A stretch of DNA of 64,000 nucleotides, taken from NCBI GenBank assembly GCA_016938675.1, contig JAFGUF010000027.1:186001-250000 (forward strand). Reading direction: 5' to 3'. Positions 34,929 through 44,742 of the stretch are shown here, in pieces. The first letter of the stretch is position 1. Each line of letters starts with the position of its first letter. The notes below the pieces were generated by a model. The model was not told where the DNA came from. It made no database searches and saw only the letters and a program-made list of their open reading frames with translations. The translations under genes were made by a program, and so were the position numbers. Source of the DNA: Clostridia bacterium. Its GTDB lineage: Bacteria; Bacillota; Clostridia; Christensenellales; UMGS416.

Positions 34929-36284
34929 ATGAGAAAGATGAACAAGAAACTAATCATTGTAGTTGCTTTGCTGATACTTCTTACATGTGCTATTCCTTTT
35001 ACAGCATCTGCATCTGACGATGTACAATCATCTATAGACGTAGTTTGGCTTTTGGTTTCTGCATTCCTGGTATTCTTCATGCAGGCTGGATTTGCAATGG
35101 TTGAAACAGGACTGACAAGGGCAAAAAATGCTGGTAACATAATAATGAAAAACCTTATGGACTTTGCAGTAGGATCATTGATGTTCTTCTGCGTAGGATA
35201 TGCCATAATGTTTGGTGCAGACTTCAAAGGGATCGGCCTTTTCGGAACTTCAGCTTTCTTCCTATCAGGCGCTGATGCTGTTCCGGTAGAGGGATTTGTA
35301 GGCAATACACCTGCATTCGTATTATTCCAGACTGTTTTCTGCGCTACAGCAGCAACAATCGTTTCCGGTGCAATGGCTGAAAGAACAAAGTTCTCATCCT
35401 ATGTTATTTACTCAGCTGTTATTTCACTGCTTATCTACCCTGTAGTTGGCCACTGGGCATGGGGATCATTGGCAGGCATCAACGAAGGCGGCTGGCTCGA
35501 AGGTATCGGCTTTATAGACTTTGCTGGTTCAACAGTTGTTCACTCAGTTGGCGGCTGGGCAGCATTAATGGGAGCTGCAATATTAGGCCCACGTATCGGC
35601 AAGTTCACAAAAGAAGGAAAAGCCCATGCTATTCCAGGACACTCAATCACATTGGCTGCTCTCGGTGTATTCATCCTCTGGTTCGGCTGGTTCGGATTTA
35701 ACCCAGGATCAGAAGCTGCGGCTGACGGTGCTATCGGACATATCGCTATGACAACAAACCTTGCTGCAGCTGCAGGCGCAGTAGCAACAATGTCTCTTAC
35801 ATGGATTAAGTACAAAAAGCCTGACGTATCAATGACATTGAACGGCGCGCTGGCAGGACTTGTTGGTATAACAGCAGGCTGTGCTAACGTATCTATGCCG
35901 GGAGCGATAGCTATTGGCTTAGGCGCTGGCATCATAGTAGTATTCGCAGTTGAATTCATAGAGCGCGTACTCAAGGTTGACGATCCAGTTGGTGCTGTAT
36001 CAGTTCACGGCGTATGCGGCGCATGGGGAACCTTGGCAGTTGGATTATTTGCTACAGACGGCGGATTATTCTACGGTGGCGGTTTCAAGCAATTAGGCAT
36101 ACAGGCAGTTGGTGTAGTTGCAGTTATGGCATGGACAATGCTTACAGCATTCATACTCTTCACTGTAATTAAAAAGACTGTTGGTCTGCGTGTTGCATCC
36201 AATGAAGAGATGGAAGGACTTGATATACACGAGCACGGCAGCGAGGCCTATCCTGAATTCTCAATGCAGTCTGCTGGTAAGTAA
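34929..36284 (+). CDS. amt: Ammonium transporter
   Basis: Trimeric membrane channel for ammonium/ammonia. The 451-residue protein has an N-terminal signal-like helix ('KLIIVVALLILLTCAIPFTASA'), then eleven membrane helices. 'FFMQAGFAMVETGLTRAKN', 'GSTVVHSVGGWAALMGAAILGPR' (pore His) and 'AVSVHGVCGAWGTLAVGLF' (second pore His) match the Amt/MEP/Rh family. It is preceded by its P-II regulator, which likely plugs the pore when nitrogen is plentiful. AAGGAG precedes the ATG. Confidence 0.97.
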   Translation: MRKMNKKLIIVVALLILLTCAIPFTASASDDVQSSIDVVWLLVSAFLVFFMQAGFAMVETGLTRAKNAGNIIMKNLMDFAVGSLMFFCVGYAIMFGADFKGIGLFGTSAFFLSGADAVPVEGFVGNTPAFVLFQTVFCATAATIVSGAMAERTKFSSYVIYSAVISLLIYPVVGHWAWGSLAGINEGGWLEGIGFIDFAGSTVVHSVGGWAALMGAAILGPRIGKFTKEGKAHAIPGHSITLAALGVFILWFGWFGFNPGSEAAADGAIGHIAMTTNLAAAAGAVATMSLTWIKYKKPDVSMTLNGALAGLVGITAGCANVSMPGAIAIGLGAGIIVVFAVEFIERVLKVDDPVGAVSVHGVCGAWGTLAVGLFATDGGLFYGGGFKQLGIQAVGVVAVMAWTMLTAFILFTVIKKTVGLRVASNEEMEGLDIHEHGSEAYPEFSMQSAGK

Positions 36285-36343
36285 GACTATTGAGACTGAT
36301 AAGATAAAAAGATTAATTTCATATAATATGCACCCCTATGTGA

Positions 36344-36379
36344 AAGGACTGTTGCAAAAGCAACAGTCCTTCTTTTTTT
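36344..36379. terminator. Terminator after amt
   Basis: Perfect 12-bp stem AAGGACTGTTGC (36344-36355), loop AAAA, GCAACAGTCCTT (36360-36371), then CTTTTTTT. Confidence 0.95.
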
Positions 36380-36397
36380 AGCAATATATAATTAAAA

Positions 36398-37750
36398 TTA
36401 CAAACCGGCTACATTGATATTTTTTACCAGTATGCTCGGGCTGGCAACTGAAGATGTCTGTATCTTTCCGTATTCCAGGTCATCGCCTATCATTACAATA
36501 CTTTTTAGGAACTCATAGAAATTGCCGGATATTGTTACCTGCTCCAGCGCTTTTTCTTTTTTACCGTCCTTAATCACAAAACCCTTGGCGGACAGTGAGA
36601 AATCGGCAGAGACGGTATCTACGGCATGCAGCCCTGCAAGGTCAGTAATCATCAAGCCGTTTTTTAGCGTACTGAGCAGGTTGTCTACGGAATTATTCAT
36701 TGGCTTAATGTAGAAGTTGCTCGGCGATATTCCTACAGGAGAATTGTACGAACCTTTAGAAGCGTTTCCTGTGGACTCAGCGTTTGCCTTGTTGGCCGTT
36801 TTCAGATTATGAAGAAGAGTATTCAATACTCCGTTCTCCACCACGTTTTTAGTGTATGTCGCCACGCCTTCAGCATCAAAAGGAGCTGAATCCGGCCCTT
36901 TCGGGTGGAGAGGGTCATCAATAATGTTGACTATATCGCTGGCTATCTTTTCGCCTTCTTTTCCGGCGAGCAGGGAATAACCCTTTTGGGCACTTTCTGC
37001 TGAGAAAATGGTGCAGAAAGTCTCTAGGAGCTCTCCTGCTGCTTCATAATCAAATACCACATCATAAACGCCCGATTCAACCGGCTGGCCGCCGAACTGG
37101 CTTAAAGCCCTTTCAACAGCGGTATTAACAAGCCTCTCTGTATCTACGTGATCAAAATCCTCTATGTTTATTGCGTAGCCGCCGCTGTAGCTTTTGTCTC
37201 CGTCCACTGCGACTGGCATTACGAAGGCTACCGCACCATTAGACCTGAATGAAAGGTCAAGTCCGCTGCTATTTTTTATGCATGATTGGGATGTACCAGA
37301 CTGCACAATGCAGTAGGCAACGGATTTAATATGCTCGTCAGCGTCAAGGCACTTTTGCTCAAGTTCAAGTGCAAGCTTGATTTTCTGCTCGGGTGTTGCT
37401 TCATCCAGCTTTTTTATGTAGGTATTCAGTTCGCTGTATTTGCTGCTGCCTTTGAATATAAACTGCTCGTCTTTTGTTTCGAGAATTCCGGCGTTTTCTT
37501 TTACTTGGTGTATTAGCATTTCTATGGCAGCGTCGTCGAAAGCCTGGGTATAGGAATACCCGATCTGGCCGTCAATTTTGGCTCTGAAAGATAGCCCACA
37601 GCTTGTGTTTACCTTGTATTCGCCAACCTGGCCTTGATTTACCATTACGCGAAAAGAATCGCCGTCTGTATAGTAAGCCTCGCATTCATTAAGGCCGGCC
37701 TTTTGCGCCTCGTTCATCAATTTATCAATATATTTATTAATATCTAACAT
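36398..37750 (-). CDS. pmbA: TldE/PmbA-family metalloprotease subunit
   Basis: Non-catalytic partner of the TldD/TldE heterodimeric protease, which degrades unfolded short peptides and matures some microcins in proteobacteria. The 450-residue protein shows PmbA patterns 'MVNQGQVGEYKVNTSCGLSFRAKIDGQIGYSY', 'EGVATYTKNVVENGVLNTLLHNLKTA' and 'IKPMNNSVDNLLSTLKNGLMITDLAG', and lacks a HExxxH motif. AAGGAGG before ATG 37750 fixes the start over an upstream frame extension. It is 11 bp after tldD. No peptide precursor gene was found nearby. Confidence 0.93.
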   Translation of the reverse strand: MLDINKYIDKLMNEAQKAGLNECEAYYTDGDSFRVMVNQGQVGEYKVNTSCGLSFRAKIDGQIGYSYTQAFDDAAIEMLIHQVKENAGILETKDEQFIFKGSSKYSELNTYIKKLDEATPEQKIKLALELEQKCLDADEHIKSVAYCIVQSGTSQSCIKNSSGLDLSFRSNGAVAFVMPVAVDGDKSYSGGYAINIEDFDHVDTERLVNTAVERALSQFGGQPVESGVYDVVFDYEAAGELLETFCTIFSAESAQKGYSLLAGKEGEKIASDIVNIIDDPLHPKGPDSAPFDAEGVATYTKNVVENGVLNTLLHNLKTANKANAESTGNASKGSYNSPVGISPSNFYIKPMNNSVDNLLSTLKNGLMITDLAGLHAVDTVSADFSLSAKGFVIKDGKKEKALEQVTISGNFYEFLKSIVMIGDDLEYGKIQTSSVASPSILVKNINVAGL

Positions 37751-37761
37751 AATTAGCCTCC

Positions 37762-39153
37762 TTATTTCTTGCCGCCGACAAGTATCTTGCCTACTCGTAT
37801 AATCGGCTGGCCGACATTGGTTGGAACAGAGCCCGATATAGAGCCGCACATTCCTTGGGCATAGTCTAAGTTGTCGCCAACCATATCTATGTCGAAAAGC
37901 ACTTCATGTCCCTTGCCTATTAGTGAGGCACCTCGAACAGGCTCCTTTATCTTTCCGCCTTTGATCATATAGCCTTCACTTACAACGAAATTAAACTCGC
38001 CTGTTATGGGGTTAACGGAACCTCCGCCCATCTTAGCGCAGTATATGCCTTCATCTATTGATGAGATAATTTCATCCCTTGTGCTGCTTCCTGGGGCAAT
38101 ATAGGTGTTGCTCATCCTTGAGGTTGGAGCAAAGGCATAGGATTGCCTTCTGCCGCTGCCTGTAGGTTCAGCATCCATCCTTCTTCCGTTTAGCTTATCT
38201 ACGAGATAGCTTTTTAATATACCGTTTTCAATCAATACATTTTTCTGTCCGGGGTTTCCTTCATCATCAATGTTTGATGAGCCCCATGCATTGGGAATGG
38301 TGGCATCGTCTATAGCTGTAAGCACATCGGAAGCGATTTTCTGGCCCATTTTTCCGCAGAATACGGATTGTCCTCTGGCTACTGAAGTTGCTTCCAAAGA
38401 GTGTCCGCAGGCTTCATGGAAAATTACTCCGCCAAATCCGTTTTCAATAGCGGCAACCATTTTACCGGCAGGACAAGGTGAAGCCTTAAGCATCGTTACT
38501 GCTGTTCTACCTGCTTCTTTGGCATAGTCTTCTACATTTATCTTGTCTCTGTAGAACTCAAAACCCATTTTCGCGCCGGGAGATTCATATCCGGTCTGGT
38601 TTTCCATTCCATTGCTAGCTACCGCTGAAATTGCTATCCGCGTCAATACTCTTTCATCCTCGGCATTGAGGCCTTCGCTGTTTATTATCTGCACATTTGT
38701 AGTAGAATCAGCGTAATTGACGGATGTCTGCTTTATAACGGGATCATAATTGCTGGCTGCTCCGTATGCCCTTTTTACTATATCTACTTTTTTATTAAGT
38801 TCCACTCCGTGTGGAGGGATCAATATTGGATGTACAGTCTTTATTACATTGTGCTTCAGTACTATGTCAATACCAAGAGCTTCATTGCCTTCTATTGCAG
38901 CTGCAGCCTGGTTAGCACACTCCAAAAGCCCCTGCAGCGAAGAATCATTAGTGTATACATATACTGAGTTAACTCCTTTAAACACACGTATGCCAACGCC
39001 GTGGCTTCTTCCTGATACTGCAGTTTCTAATGCGTTATCTACCATATAAAGAGAGGAGCTTCTTTTATCCTCTGCATATATTTCTGCAAAATCACCGCCG
39101 GTTTTCAATGCGGCGCTGAGCACTTGTATAGCTGTATCATTTGCTATTATCAT
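37762..39153 (-). CDS. tldD: TldD-family zinc metalloprotease
   Basis: Catalytic half of the TldD/TldE protease. The zinc motif 'FHEACGHSLEA' (HExxxH) is intact, with 'GRRMDAEPTGSGRRQSYAFAPTSRMSNTYI' and 'SVNPITGEFNFVVSEGYMIKGGKI' downstream. 463 residues is normal. Its ATG overlaps the rarA stop as ATGA (39150-39153) and pmbA follows, so the three form a rarA-tldD-pmbA operon. The housekeeping role in Firmicutes is poorly defined. Confidence 0.94.
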   Translation of the reverse strand: MIIANDTAIQVLSAALKTGGDFAEIYAEDKRSSSLYMVDNALETAVSGRSHGVGIRVFKGVNSVYVYTNDSSLQGLLECANQAAAAIEGNEALGIDIVLKHNVIKTVHPILIPPHGVELNKKVDIVKRAYGAASNYDPVIKQTSVNYADSTTNVQIINSEGLNAEDERVLTRIAISAVASNGMENQTGYESPGAKMGFEFYRDKINVEDYAKEAGRTAVTMLKASPCPAGKMVAAIENGFGGVIFHEACGHSLEATSVARGQSVFCGKMGQKIASDVLTAIDDATIPNAWGSSNIDDEGNPGQKNVLIENGILKSYLVDKLNGRRMDAEPTGSGRRQSYAFAPTSRMSNTYIAPGSSTRDEIISSIDEGIYCAKMGGGSVNPITGEFNFVVSEGYMIKGGKIKEPVRGASLIGKGHEVLFDIDMVGDNLDYAQGMCGSISGSVPTNVGQPIIRVGKILVGGKK

Positions 39154-40469
39154 TTCTCTGTCTCCTGTTTGTTAATGTTTTTTTGTTTTCTTATAGTTTT
39201 TATACGCTCTTCAAAGCCCTGGTCTGAAGGAACGTAATATATTTTTCCGTCACTTCCTTTGGGAGCATATTCCTGCTCCACATAGTGGTTTGGATAGTCA
39301 TGAGGGTATTTGTAGCCTTTTCCTCTGCTGAACTTATCTGATCCCATATAATGAGTGTCCCGCAGATGATTGGGAACGGGATAATTAGGTGCACCCTGAG
39401 CATCATCAAAAGCTTGTCCAATTGCCATTACAACTGAATTTGACTTCGGAGCTTCGCATACAAATATGATAGCCTGAGCAATTGATAGCCTCGCTTCCGG
39501 CATACCCACAAACTCCAATGCCTTTGCAGCTGCAGAAACCTGAAGCATGGCATCAGGTGCTGCCAGGCCAACATCCTCGCTGGCATGAGCAAAAAGTCGT
39601 CTTACAACGATTCTGGGGTCTACTCCAGCATGAATCATTCGCGCAAACCACGCCAGTGCGGCATCGGAATCGCTGCCTCGTAAACTTTTGCAAAAGGCGG
39701 AAAGCATATCATAGAAATAGCTTTCATCGCACTTTAGAAGTCTTTTTTGTATGGAATCCTCAGCTATATTTATATCAATGAGTATAATTCCGTCTTTTCC
39801 AGCACTGGTTGAAAGCACTGCCAGTTCAAGCGCATTGATTGCAGACCGGGCATCTCCGTTTGCGATATTTGCCCAATGGTCATAGGCATCCTCATCAATT
39901 TTGACTTTTAGCTTGCCAAGGCCGTTTTCTTCATCCTCAGCAGCCCTCTTCAATGACTTTTTTACCTGCTCGTCGGTCAGTTGATAGAATTCAAATATTC
40001 TGCATCTGGATACTATGGCAGGGGTCATTGCAATCATTGGATTTTCGGTTGTTGATCCGATAAACTTTATTATGCCTTTTTCTATAGCTGGCAGTATGCT
40101 GTCTGACTGAGCTTTGGACCATCTGTGGCATTCATCAAGCAAAAGATATGTGCTGATGCCATACATTCTTTGCCGGTCATTGGCTTCACTAATCACCTTT
40201 CTTACGTCCGCTACGCCGCTAGTTACTGCATTCAGCATTTCAAAAGCTGACTTCGTAGAGCCGGCCACAATATGTGCGAGGGTTGTCTTGCCGCAGCCCG
40301 GAGGACCATAGAATATGCTGGATGTAAGCATGTCAGCCTCTATAGCTCGCCTTAACAATTTACCCTTGCCGGCTATATGCTCCTGGCCTACAAAATCATC
40401 AAAAGTTTTCGGCCGCATTCTGTCGGCCAAAGGAGGCCTTGCGGCACTGTTTTGTGAAAACAAATCCAT
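39150..40469 (-). CDS. rarA: RarA/MgsA replication-associated AAA+ ATPase
   Basis: Clamp-loader-like recombination factor acting at stalled forks. I start at ATG 40469 ('MDLFSQ...PLADRMRP'), which fits the family; the frame extends to 40508 without a better ribosome site. Walker A 'GPPGCGKTT' (55-63), Walker B 'LLLDECHRW', sensor 'GSTTENP' and the C-terminal MgsA block 'ASEDVGLAAPDAMLQVSAA' and 'NYPVPNHLRDTHYMG' are clear. 439 residues. Divergent from the Dac genes across 130 bp. Confidence 0.94.
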   Translation of the reverse strand: MDLFSQNSAARPPLADRMRPKTFDDFVGQEHIAGKGKLLRRAIEADMLTSSIFYGPPGCGKTTLAHIVAGSTKSAFEMLNAVTSGVADVRKVISEANDRQRMYGISTYLLLDECHRWSKAQSDSILPAIEKGIIKFIGSTTENPMIAMTPAIVSRCRIFEFYQLTDEQVKKSLKRAAEDEENGLGKLKVKIDEDAYDHWANIANGDARSAINALELAVLSTSAGKDGIILIDINIAEDSIQKRLLKCDESYFYDMLSAFCKSLRGSDSDAALAWFARMIHAGVDPRIVVRRLFAHASEDVGLAAPDAMLQVSAAAKALEFVGMPEARLSIAQAIIFVCEAPKSNSVVMAIGQAFDDAQGAPNYPVPNHLRDTHYMGSDKFSRGKGYKYPHDYPNHYVEQEYAPKGSDGKIYYVPSDQGFEERIKTIRKQKNINKQETEK

Positions 40470-40599
40470 GGAAATAAGTATAAACCATAACATTCTAAAA
40501 GTAAACAAACCCTTACATTAAGAGGTTTATTATGCTATAATAATGAAGATATTTTTCAAGGCTTATTAAATCCCTGAGTTTGAAAGGAAAAACTTGTAA

Positions 40600-42141
40600 A
40601 TGAGACTAAGGAAATTAGTATTAACTATAACAGTATTATTATTGATTGCGTCAACTTTCTCCACTGCGTTGGCTTCTGATGAAAATGATCAGAGAGACTG
40701 GACAGGCTGGGTATCAAGTGATAATCAGCTGAAGGATACGGCTGTAAATACTGCAGGTTCTGCAATAGTTGTAGATATTAATTCAGGCAGGATTATATAT
40801 AAAAAATCAGCATACGACCCTATGTACCCCGCTTCAACCACAAAAATAATGACCTGTATACTCGCATTAGAGCACGCAGAGCTTACCGATATGGTTACAG
40901 TTGATGATGTTGCGTGGAGCTATATAAAGGACCTTGACCCGGACTCAACAATGATTTTCCTGAAGAAAAATGAAATAGTTTCCGTAAAGGATTTACTATA
41001 TGGACTCATGATGGCCTCGGGCAATGATGCAGCTGTTGCATTAGCCTGCTATGTAGGCGGTTCTTATGATGACTTCATAAACATGATGAACCTTAAGGCG
41101 CAGGAAATAGGAATGAAAGCGACCCACTATGCAAACCCGCACGGCCTGCCGGATGAAACACATCAGACTTCGGCTAGGGACATGGCATTGCTTGCAATGT
41201 ACGCCCGCGAGAACTATCCTGAATTTAACGAGATAGTCGGCACAGAAAAATATAAACCTGCAGATACAAACCTGACGTCGCATTCAACTGTGGGAACTGA
41301 ATACACTAACTCAAATAAGCTGATAGTAGAGGGACAGCAATATTATTATCAGTATGCAACAGGCATAAAAACGGGCTATACAAGGGCTGCTAAAAGTGTG
41401 CTGGTATCATCAGCAGAAAAAGACAGCCAATCACTAGTTGCCGTGGTTATGAAGGACGAGGCTGACGGAAAATGGCTCAACAGCAAGACATTATTCGATT
41501 ATGCATTTGATTTCTACCAGACAATTGAGCTTTCAGAGCTTTTCATGGATAAAGAAATCACCGCAACTGTCGCAAATGCAGATATGAATACAACGGGCAA
41601 CCAGCTGACTATGATGGTAGGCGAGGGTGAAAAAGTATACCTGACTGAGCTTAAGGATCTGGCAGAAAGCATACTAGCCGATAAGGATGCATACTTTTCA
41701 GAAAGCATTCAGTACAATGCTGCAGAGCTGACAGCTCCTATTAATGCAGGCGATGAAGTGGGAACTGTAACATATAAATACATCTATTCGCATAACTCGG
41801 ATGACTATCTGGGCTATAAAGCTCAGGAGGGCGAAGTGCAGTATTTTGAATATACTGCTCCACTATATGCAAAAAATACAATTAACGCGATTGCCGCACC
41901 GACAACTCAGCCGACAGCTTCACCGGCTCCGACAAAGGAACCGACAAAAGGGTTGTTGGGAGTTTTTGACCTAGAACTGTGGCAGATAGCTCTCGGTGCA
42001 ATAGGAGTATTATTTGTAATACTTGTTATACTGCTTATAATATTTGCAACAAGCAAAGGCGGGGCAAACAGAAGGTATAACGCTTCTGAACGCAGGTACT
42101 CCGACAGCAGCAGAGGCGGCGGCCCCAGAAGAAGATATTAA
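40600..42141 (+). CDS. D-alanyl-D-alanine carboxypeptidase, S11 (copy 1)
   Basis: Penicillin-binding protein that trims the terminal D-Ala of peptidoglycan stem peptides. The 513 residues have a signal peptide (residues 1-25, cleavage near 'ALA-SD'), the S11 domain with 'ASTTK' (S79, K82), 'SGN' (140-142) and 'KTG' (~257), a beta domain (~320-430), a Thr/Pro-rich linker ('PTTQPTASPAPTKEPT') and a C-terminal membrane anchor ('WQIALGAIGVLFVILVILLIIF') with a basic tail. All three active-site motifs are intact. A paralogue follows 26 bp downstream. Confidence 0.93.
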   Translation: MRLRKLVLTITVLLLIASTFSTALASDENDQRDWTGWVSSDNQLKDTAVNTAGSAIVVDINSGRIIYKKSAYDPMYPASTTKIMTCILALEHAELTDMVTVDDVAWSYIKDLDPDSTMIFLKKNEIVSVKDLLYGLMMASGNDAAVALACYVGGSYDDFINMMNLKAQEIGMKATHYANPHGLPDETHQTSARDMALLAMYARENYPEFNEIVGTEKYKPADTNLTSHSTVGTEYTNSNKLIVEGQQYYYQYATGIKTGYTRAAKSVLVSSAEKDSQSLVAVVMKDEADGKWLNSKTLFDYAFDFYQTIELSELFMDKEITATVANADMNTTGNQLTMMVGEGEKVYLTELKDLAESILADKDAYFSESIQYNAAELTAPINAGDEVGTVTYKYIYSHNSDDYLGYKAQEGEVQYFEYTAPLYAKNTINAIAAPTTQPTASPAPTKEPTKGLLGVFDLELWQIALGAIGVLFVILVILLIIFATSKGGANRRYNASERRYSDSSRGGGPRRRY

Positions 42142-42167
42142 AGCTCTTCAGGAGAGGACATATAAAG

Positions 42168-43730
42168 ATGAAAATCAAGAAAATATTGCCCCTGTTTTTA
42201 TTAATGGCAATATTGGCTGCAAACATAAGCAGCGCATTGGCAGCCCCGGTTGCAGAAAGGCCATGGGATGAGTATGTATCCGGAGGTGAGCTGAGGGACA
42301 GGGCAGTATCCAGCGCAGACGCAGCTATACTTGTCGAGGCAAACTCCGGCAGGATACTTTTTGAAAAACGCAGCACCTATGTAATGGAACCGGCTTCCAT
42401 AACAAAAATAATGACTGCTATTTTAGGTATTGAAAACAGTAACATGTCAGACATTGTTACAATAGATAACACAATGGCAGAGATTATTGTGACCCTTGAC
42501 GGAGCCTCAAAATGCGGGTTTCAGAAAAATGAGTCAATATATATGGAGGATTTGCTCTATGGGCTTATGCTTCTATCCGGTGCCGACGCAGCTGTCGCGA
42601 TAGCAATTCATGTGGGCGGGACATACGATAATTTTATTCAGATGATGAATGACAAAGCTCAAGAACTGGGAATGACAAAGACAGTTTTTAAAAATGTGCA
42701 TGGCTTGCATGACAGCGGCCACGTGACATGTGCAGAAGACATGGCAAAGCTTGCGCAGTACGCGCTGAAGTTTCCAGCCTTTGCAAAAATCGTTAGTACG
42801 TCGAAGTATACTCCAACAGACACAGATAAGCATAGTTATTCCGAAAAGGGGCAGGTGTGGCGCAATTCAAATCTGCTAATAAGCCCAACCAGTTCATTTG
42901 GATATGACTATGCCACAGGAGTGAAGACGGGGTTTACGACTCCTGCAGGACACACATTGGTATCCTCCGCTGAACAGAATGGAGTGTCGCTGATAGGAGT
43001 AGTCTTGAAAGACAGCGGCAACGGAAAATGGGTGAACTCAATCACAATGTTTGAGTATGGCTTTAAATATTGGGATACAATAGATATAGCAGCAGAATAC
43101 AGTGAAACAGAGATAGAAGCTGAGGTCGAAAATGCTTCTCCTGATGCTAACGGCGAAACGAAGGTCATCCTTCAGCTTGCCCCTGTTGAGAAAGTCTATT
43201 TAACAGAAAAGATTGACCTGATTGAGGAAATCCGCGCAGATATTGATGAATACTTTACGGTGGATATACAGTACTATGACGGCGCACTTACAGCCCCTGT
43301 TAAAAAGGGCGAGGAAGTAGGAGTTATTACCTATACATATATATATGACCATTATTACAGTGATTACCTTACAAAACCGGGTGACGACACAAATGGTATA
43401 AAAAAGATCCAGTATAAGGCTTACCTCATTGCATCAAACACAGTTGACGCACTTCCTACTGTTACCCCTGAGCCAACGGCTGCGCCGGAAGTCACACCTT
43501 TGCCGGAGGTGACAGGCAACATCACAGATGCGGGGAACAAAACCAGCAGAATACTCCTTTATACGGCAATTGGGTTGCTTGCAATAGTAGCTACTATGAT
43601 AGTTTCATCAGGACTTACTAGAAGGTATAAATATCAGCAGTACTACAAAACAGATAAGGTAAAAAAGGAAAAACCCAAAAGAGAAAAGAGAGACAACGAC
43701 AAAGTTGAAACAATAAAGTTTAATTATTAA
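42168..43730 (+). CDS. D-alanyl-D-alanine carboxypeptidase-like, S11 (copy 2)
   Basis: A 520-residue tandem paralogue of the previous gene with the same layout: signal peptide ending near 'SSALA', S11 domain, beta domain, Thr/Pro linker ('TVTPEPTAAPEVTPLPEVT'), C-terminal membrane helix ('ILLYTAIGLLAIVATMIVSS') and a long basic tail. The S-x-x-K motif is 'ASITK' (S77, K80) and KTG is present, but the S-x-N motif reads S-G-A (137-139), losing the Asn that positions substrate. Activity may be altered or lost. GGAG precedes the ATG. Confidence 0.9.
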   Translation: MKIKKILPLFLLMAILAANISSALAAPVAERPWDEYVSGGELRDRAVSSADAAILVEANSGRILFEKRSTYVMEPASITKIMTAILGIENSNMSDIVTIDNTMAEIIVTLDGASKCGFQKNESIYMEDLLYGLMLLSGADAAVAIAIHVGGTYDNFIQMMNDKAQELGMTKTVFKNVHGLHDSGHVTCAEDMAKLAQYALKFPAFAKIVSTSKYTPTDTDKHSYSEKGQVWRNSNLLISPTSSFGYDYATGVKTGFTTPAGHTLVSSAEQNGVSLIGVVLKDSGNGKWVNSITMFEYGFKYWDTIDIAAEYSETEIEAEVENASPDANGETKVILQLAPVEKVYLTEKIDLIEEIRADIDEYFTVDIQYYDGALTAPVKKGEEVGVITYTYIYDHYYSDYLTKPGDDTNGIKKIQYKAYLIASNTVDALPTVTPEPTAAPEVTPLPEVTGNITDAGNKTSRILLYTAIGLLAIVATMIVSSGLTRRYKYQQYYKTDKVKKEKPKREKRDNDKVETIKFNY

Positions 43731-43732
43731 AA

Positions 43733-43762
43733 AAGGCTGCCGGTTTGGCAGCCTTAAGCTTT
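43733..43762. terminator. Bidirectional terminator, dac pair / yhaM
   Basis: AAGGCTGCC (43733-43741), loop GGTTT, GGCAGCCTT (43747-43755), T-rich right side and A-rich left side. Confidence 0.9.
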
Positions 43763-43765
43763 TTG

Positions 43766-44707
43766 CTAGAAAGTCTTTTTGTATAGCTTTCTGTTATGAA
43801 GAAGCCATACATTCTGGGAGAATGTTCCCTTGTCCTGGCTTTCAAGAACATTCTGCATATCATACATCCTAGTATCGATCATATCGAGATAATGAAGGAT
43901 TTCCGCCTCCGGGAACATGGGTCTTCTCGGCGAGCCGAACTCCGGCTCATAATGGTGAGACAATATCATGTGCTGCAGCATATAGGTGATTTCACTGTCT
44001 GTTTTAAGCTCTTCTGCTGCGATAGCTATAGCTGCGATTCCCTGAGATATATGACCTACTAGAAGCCCTTCTGTAGTGTATTCCACAGCGGTTCCTGCAT
44101 CTGTTGCCTCTATCTCTGTGGTCTTGCAAATATCATGAAGTATTACGCCTGCATACACTAGGTCTGCATCCAGAAAAGGATAAATGGGCAGTATACCGTC
44201 GGCAAGCTTTAGCATAGTTGTAGTATGATAAAGCAGGCCTGACCTAATGGAATGATGGTTCTTCAATGCTGCCGGGTGCAGCCTGAGATAGGGCGAATAC
44301 TTCTTAAGGACTCGGATTACCAGCTGCTTGATCTGTGAATTTTCTATTTTATTTACGTAGTCTTTGATAATCGCAAGCATATCGTCAGGGCTTTCAGGGG
44401 CGCTTGGGATTATCTGCATAATATCAAATTCATCTTCCTCAGAAACAGCGCGAAATTTATCTATTCTAAGCTGAAGTACTCCCTGCCACTCGGTAACAAG
44501 GCCTTTTATTTTGATAATTGTGCCAGTGGCAGGGCATTCTTTTTCGTCTGCCACATCCCAGAGCTTGGCATTTATCTCTCCTGTAGAGTCTGCTATTATA
44601 TAGTCTCCATATTGCTTGCCGTTGGATGAAATCTTTATATTTCCCGATTTAACCAGATAAAATCCCTCAACAGATGAGCCCTTGACAATGTCTTTAATCT
44701 TAATCAT
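43766..44707 (-). CDS. yhaM: 3'-5' exoribonuclease YhaM family
   Basis: A 313-residue nuclease with an N-terminal OB fold ('GDYIIADSTGEINAKLWDV', ~30-50; '...IKGLVTEWQGVLQLRIDKF') and a C-terminal HD domain ('HSIRSGLLYHTTTMLKLA', 'AGVILHDICKTTEI'). This is the YhaM/CBF1 arrangement, which trims single-stranded RNA and DNA 3' ends. 'MILSHHYEPEFGSPRRP' is a strong family signature. AGGAGAAAG precedes the ATG. It is transcribed toward the dac terminator, downstream of the LCP gene. Confidence 0.93.
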   Translation of the reverse strand: MIKIKDIVKGSSVEGFYLVKSGNIKISSNGKQYGDYIIADSTGEINAKLWDVADEKECPATGTIIKIKGLVTEWQGVLQLRIDKFRAVSEEDEFDIMQIIPSAPESPDDMLAIIKDYVNKIENSQIKQLVIRVLKKYSPYLRLHPAALKNHHSIRSGLLYHTTTMLKLADGILPIYPFLDADLVYAGVILHDICKTTEIEATDAGTAVEYTTEGLLVGHISQGIAAIAIAAEELKTDSEITYMLQHMILSHHYEPEFGSPRRPMFPEAEILHYLDMIDTRMYDMQNVLESQDKGTFSQNVWLLHNRKLYKKTF

Positions 44708-44742
44708 TCTTTCTCCTGAGTATAGCTGTTATTTTGCAGTGC

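Noticed and set aside
36398-39153. TldD/PmbA pair as part of a peptide-antibiotic (RiPP/microcin) cluster
   Set aside because: No short precursor frame, exporter or other maturation enzyme lies nearby. The operon with rarA and general conservation fit a housekeeping protease.
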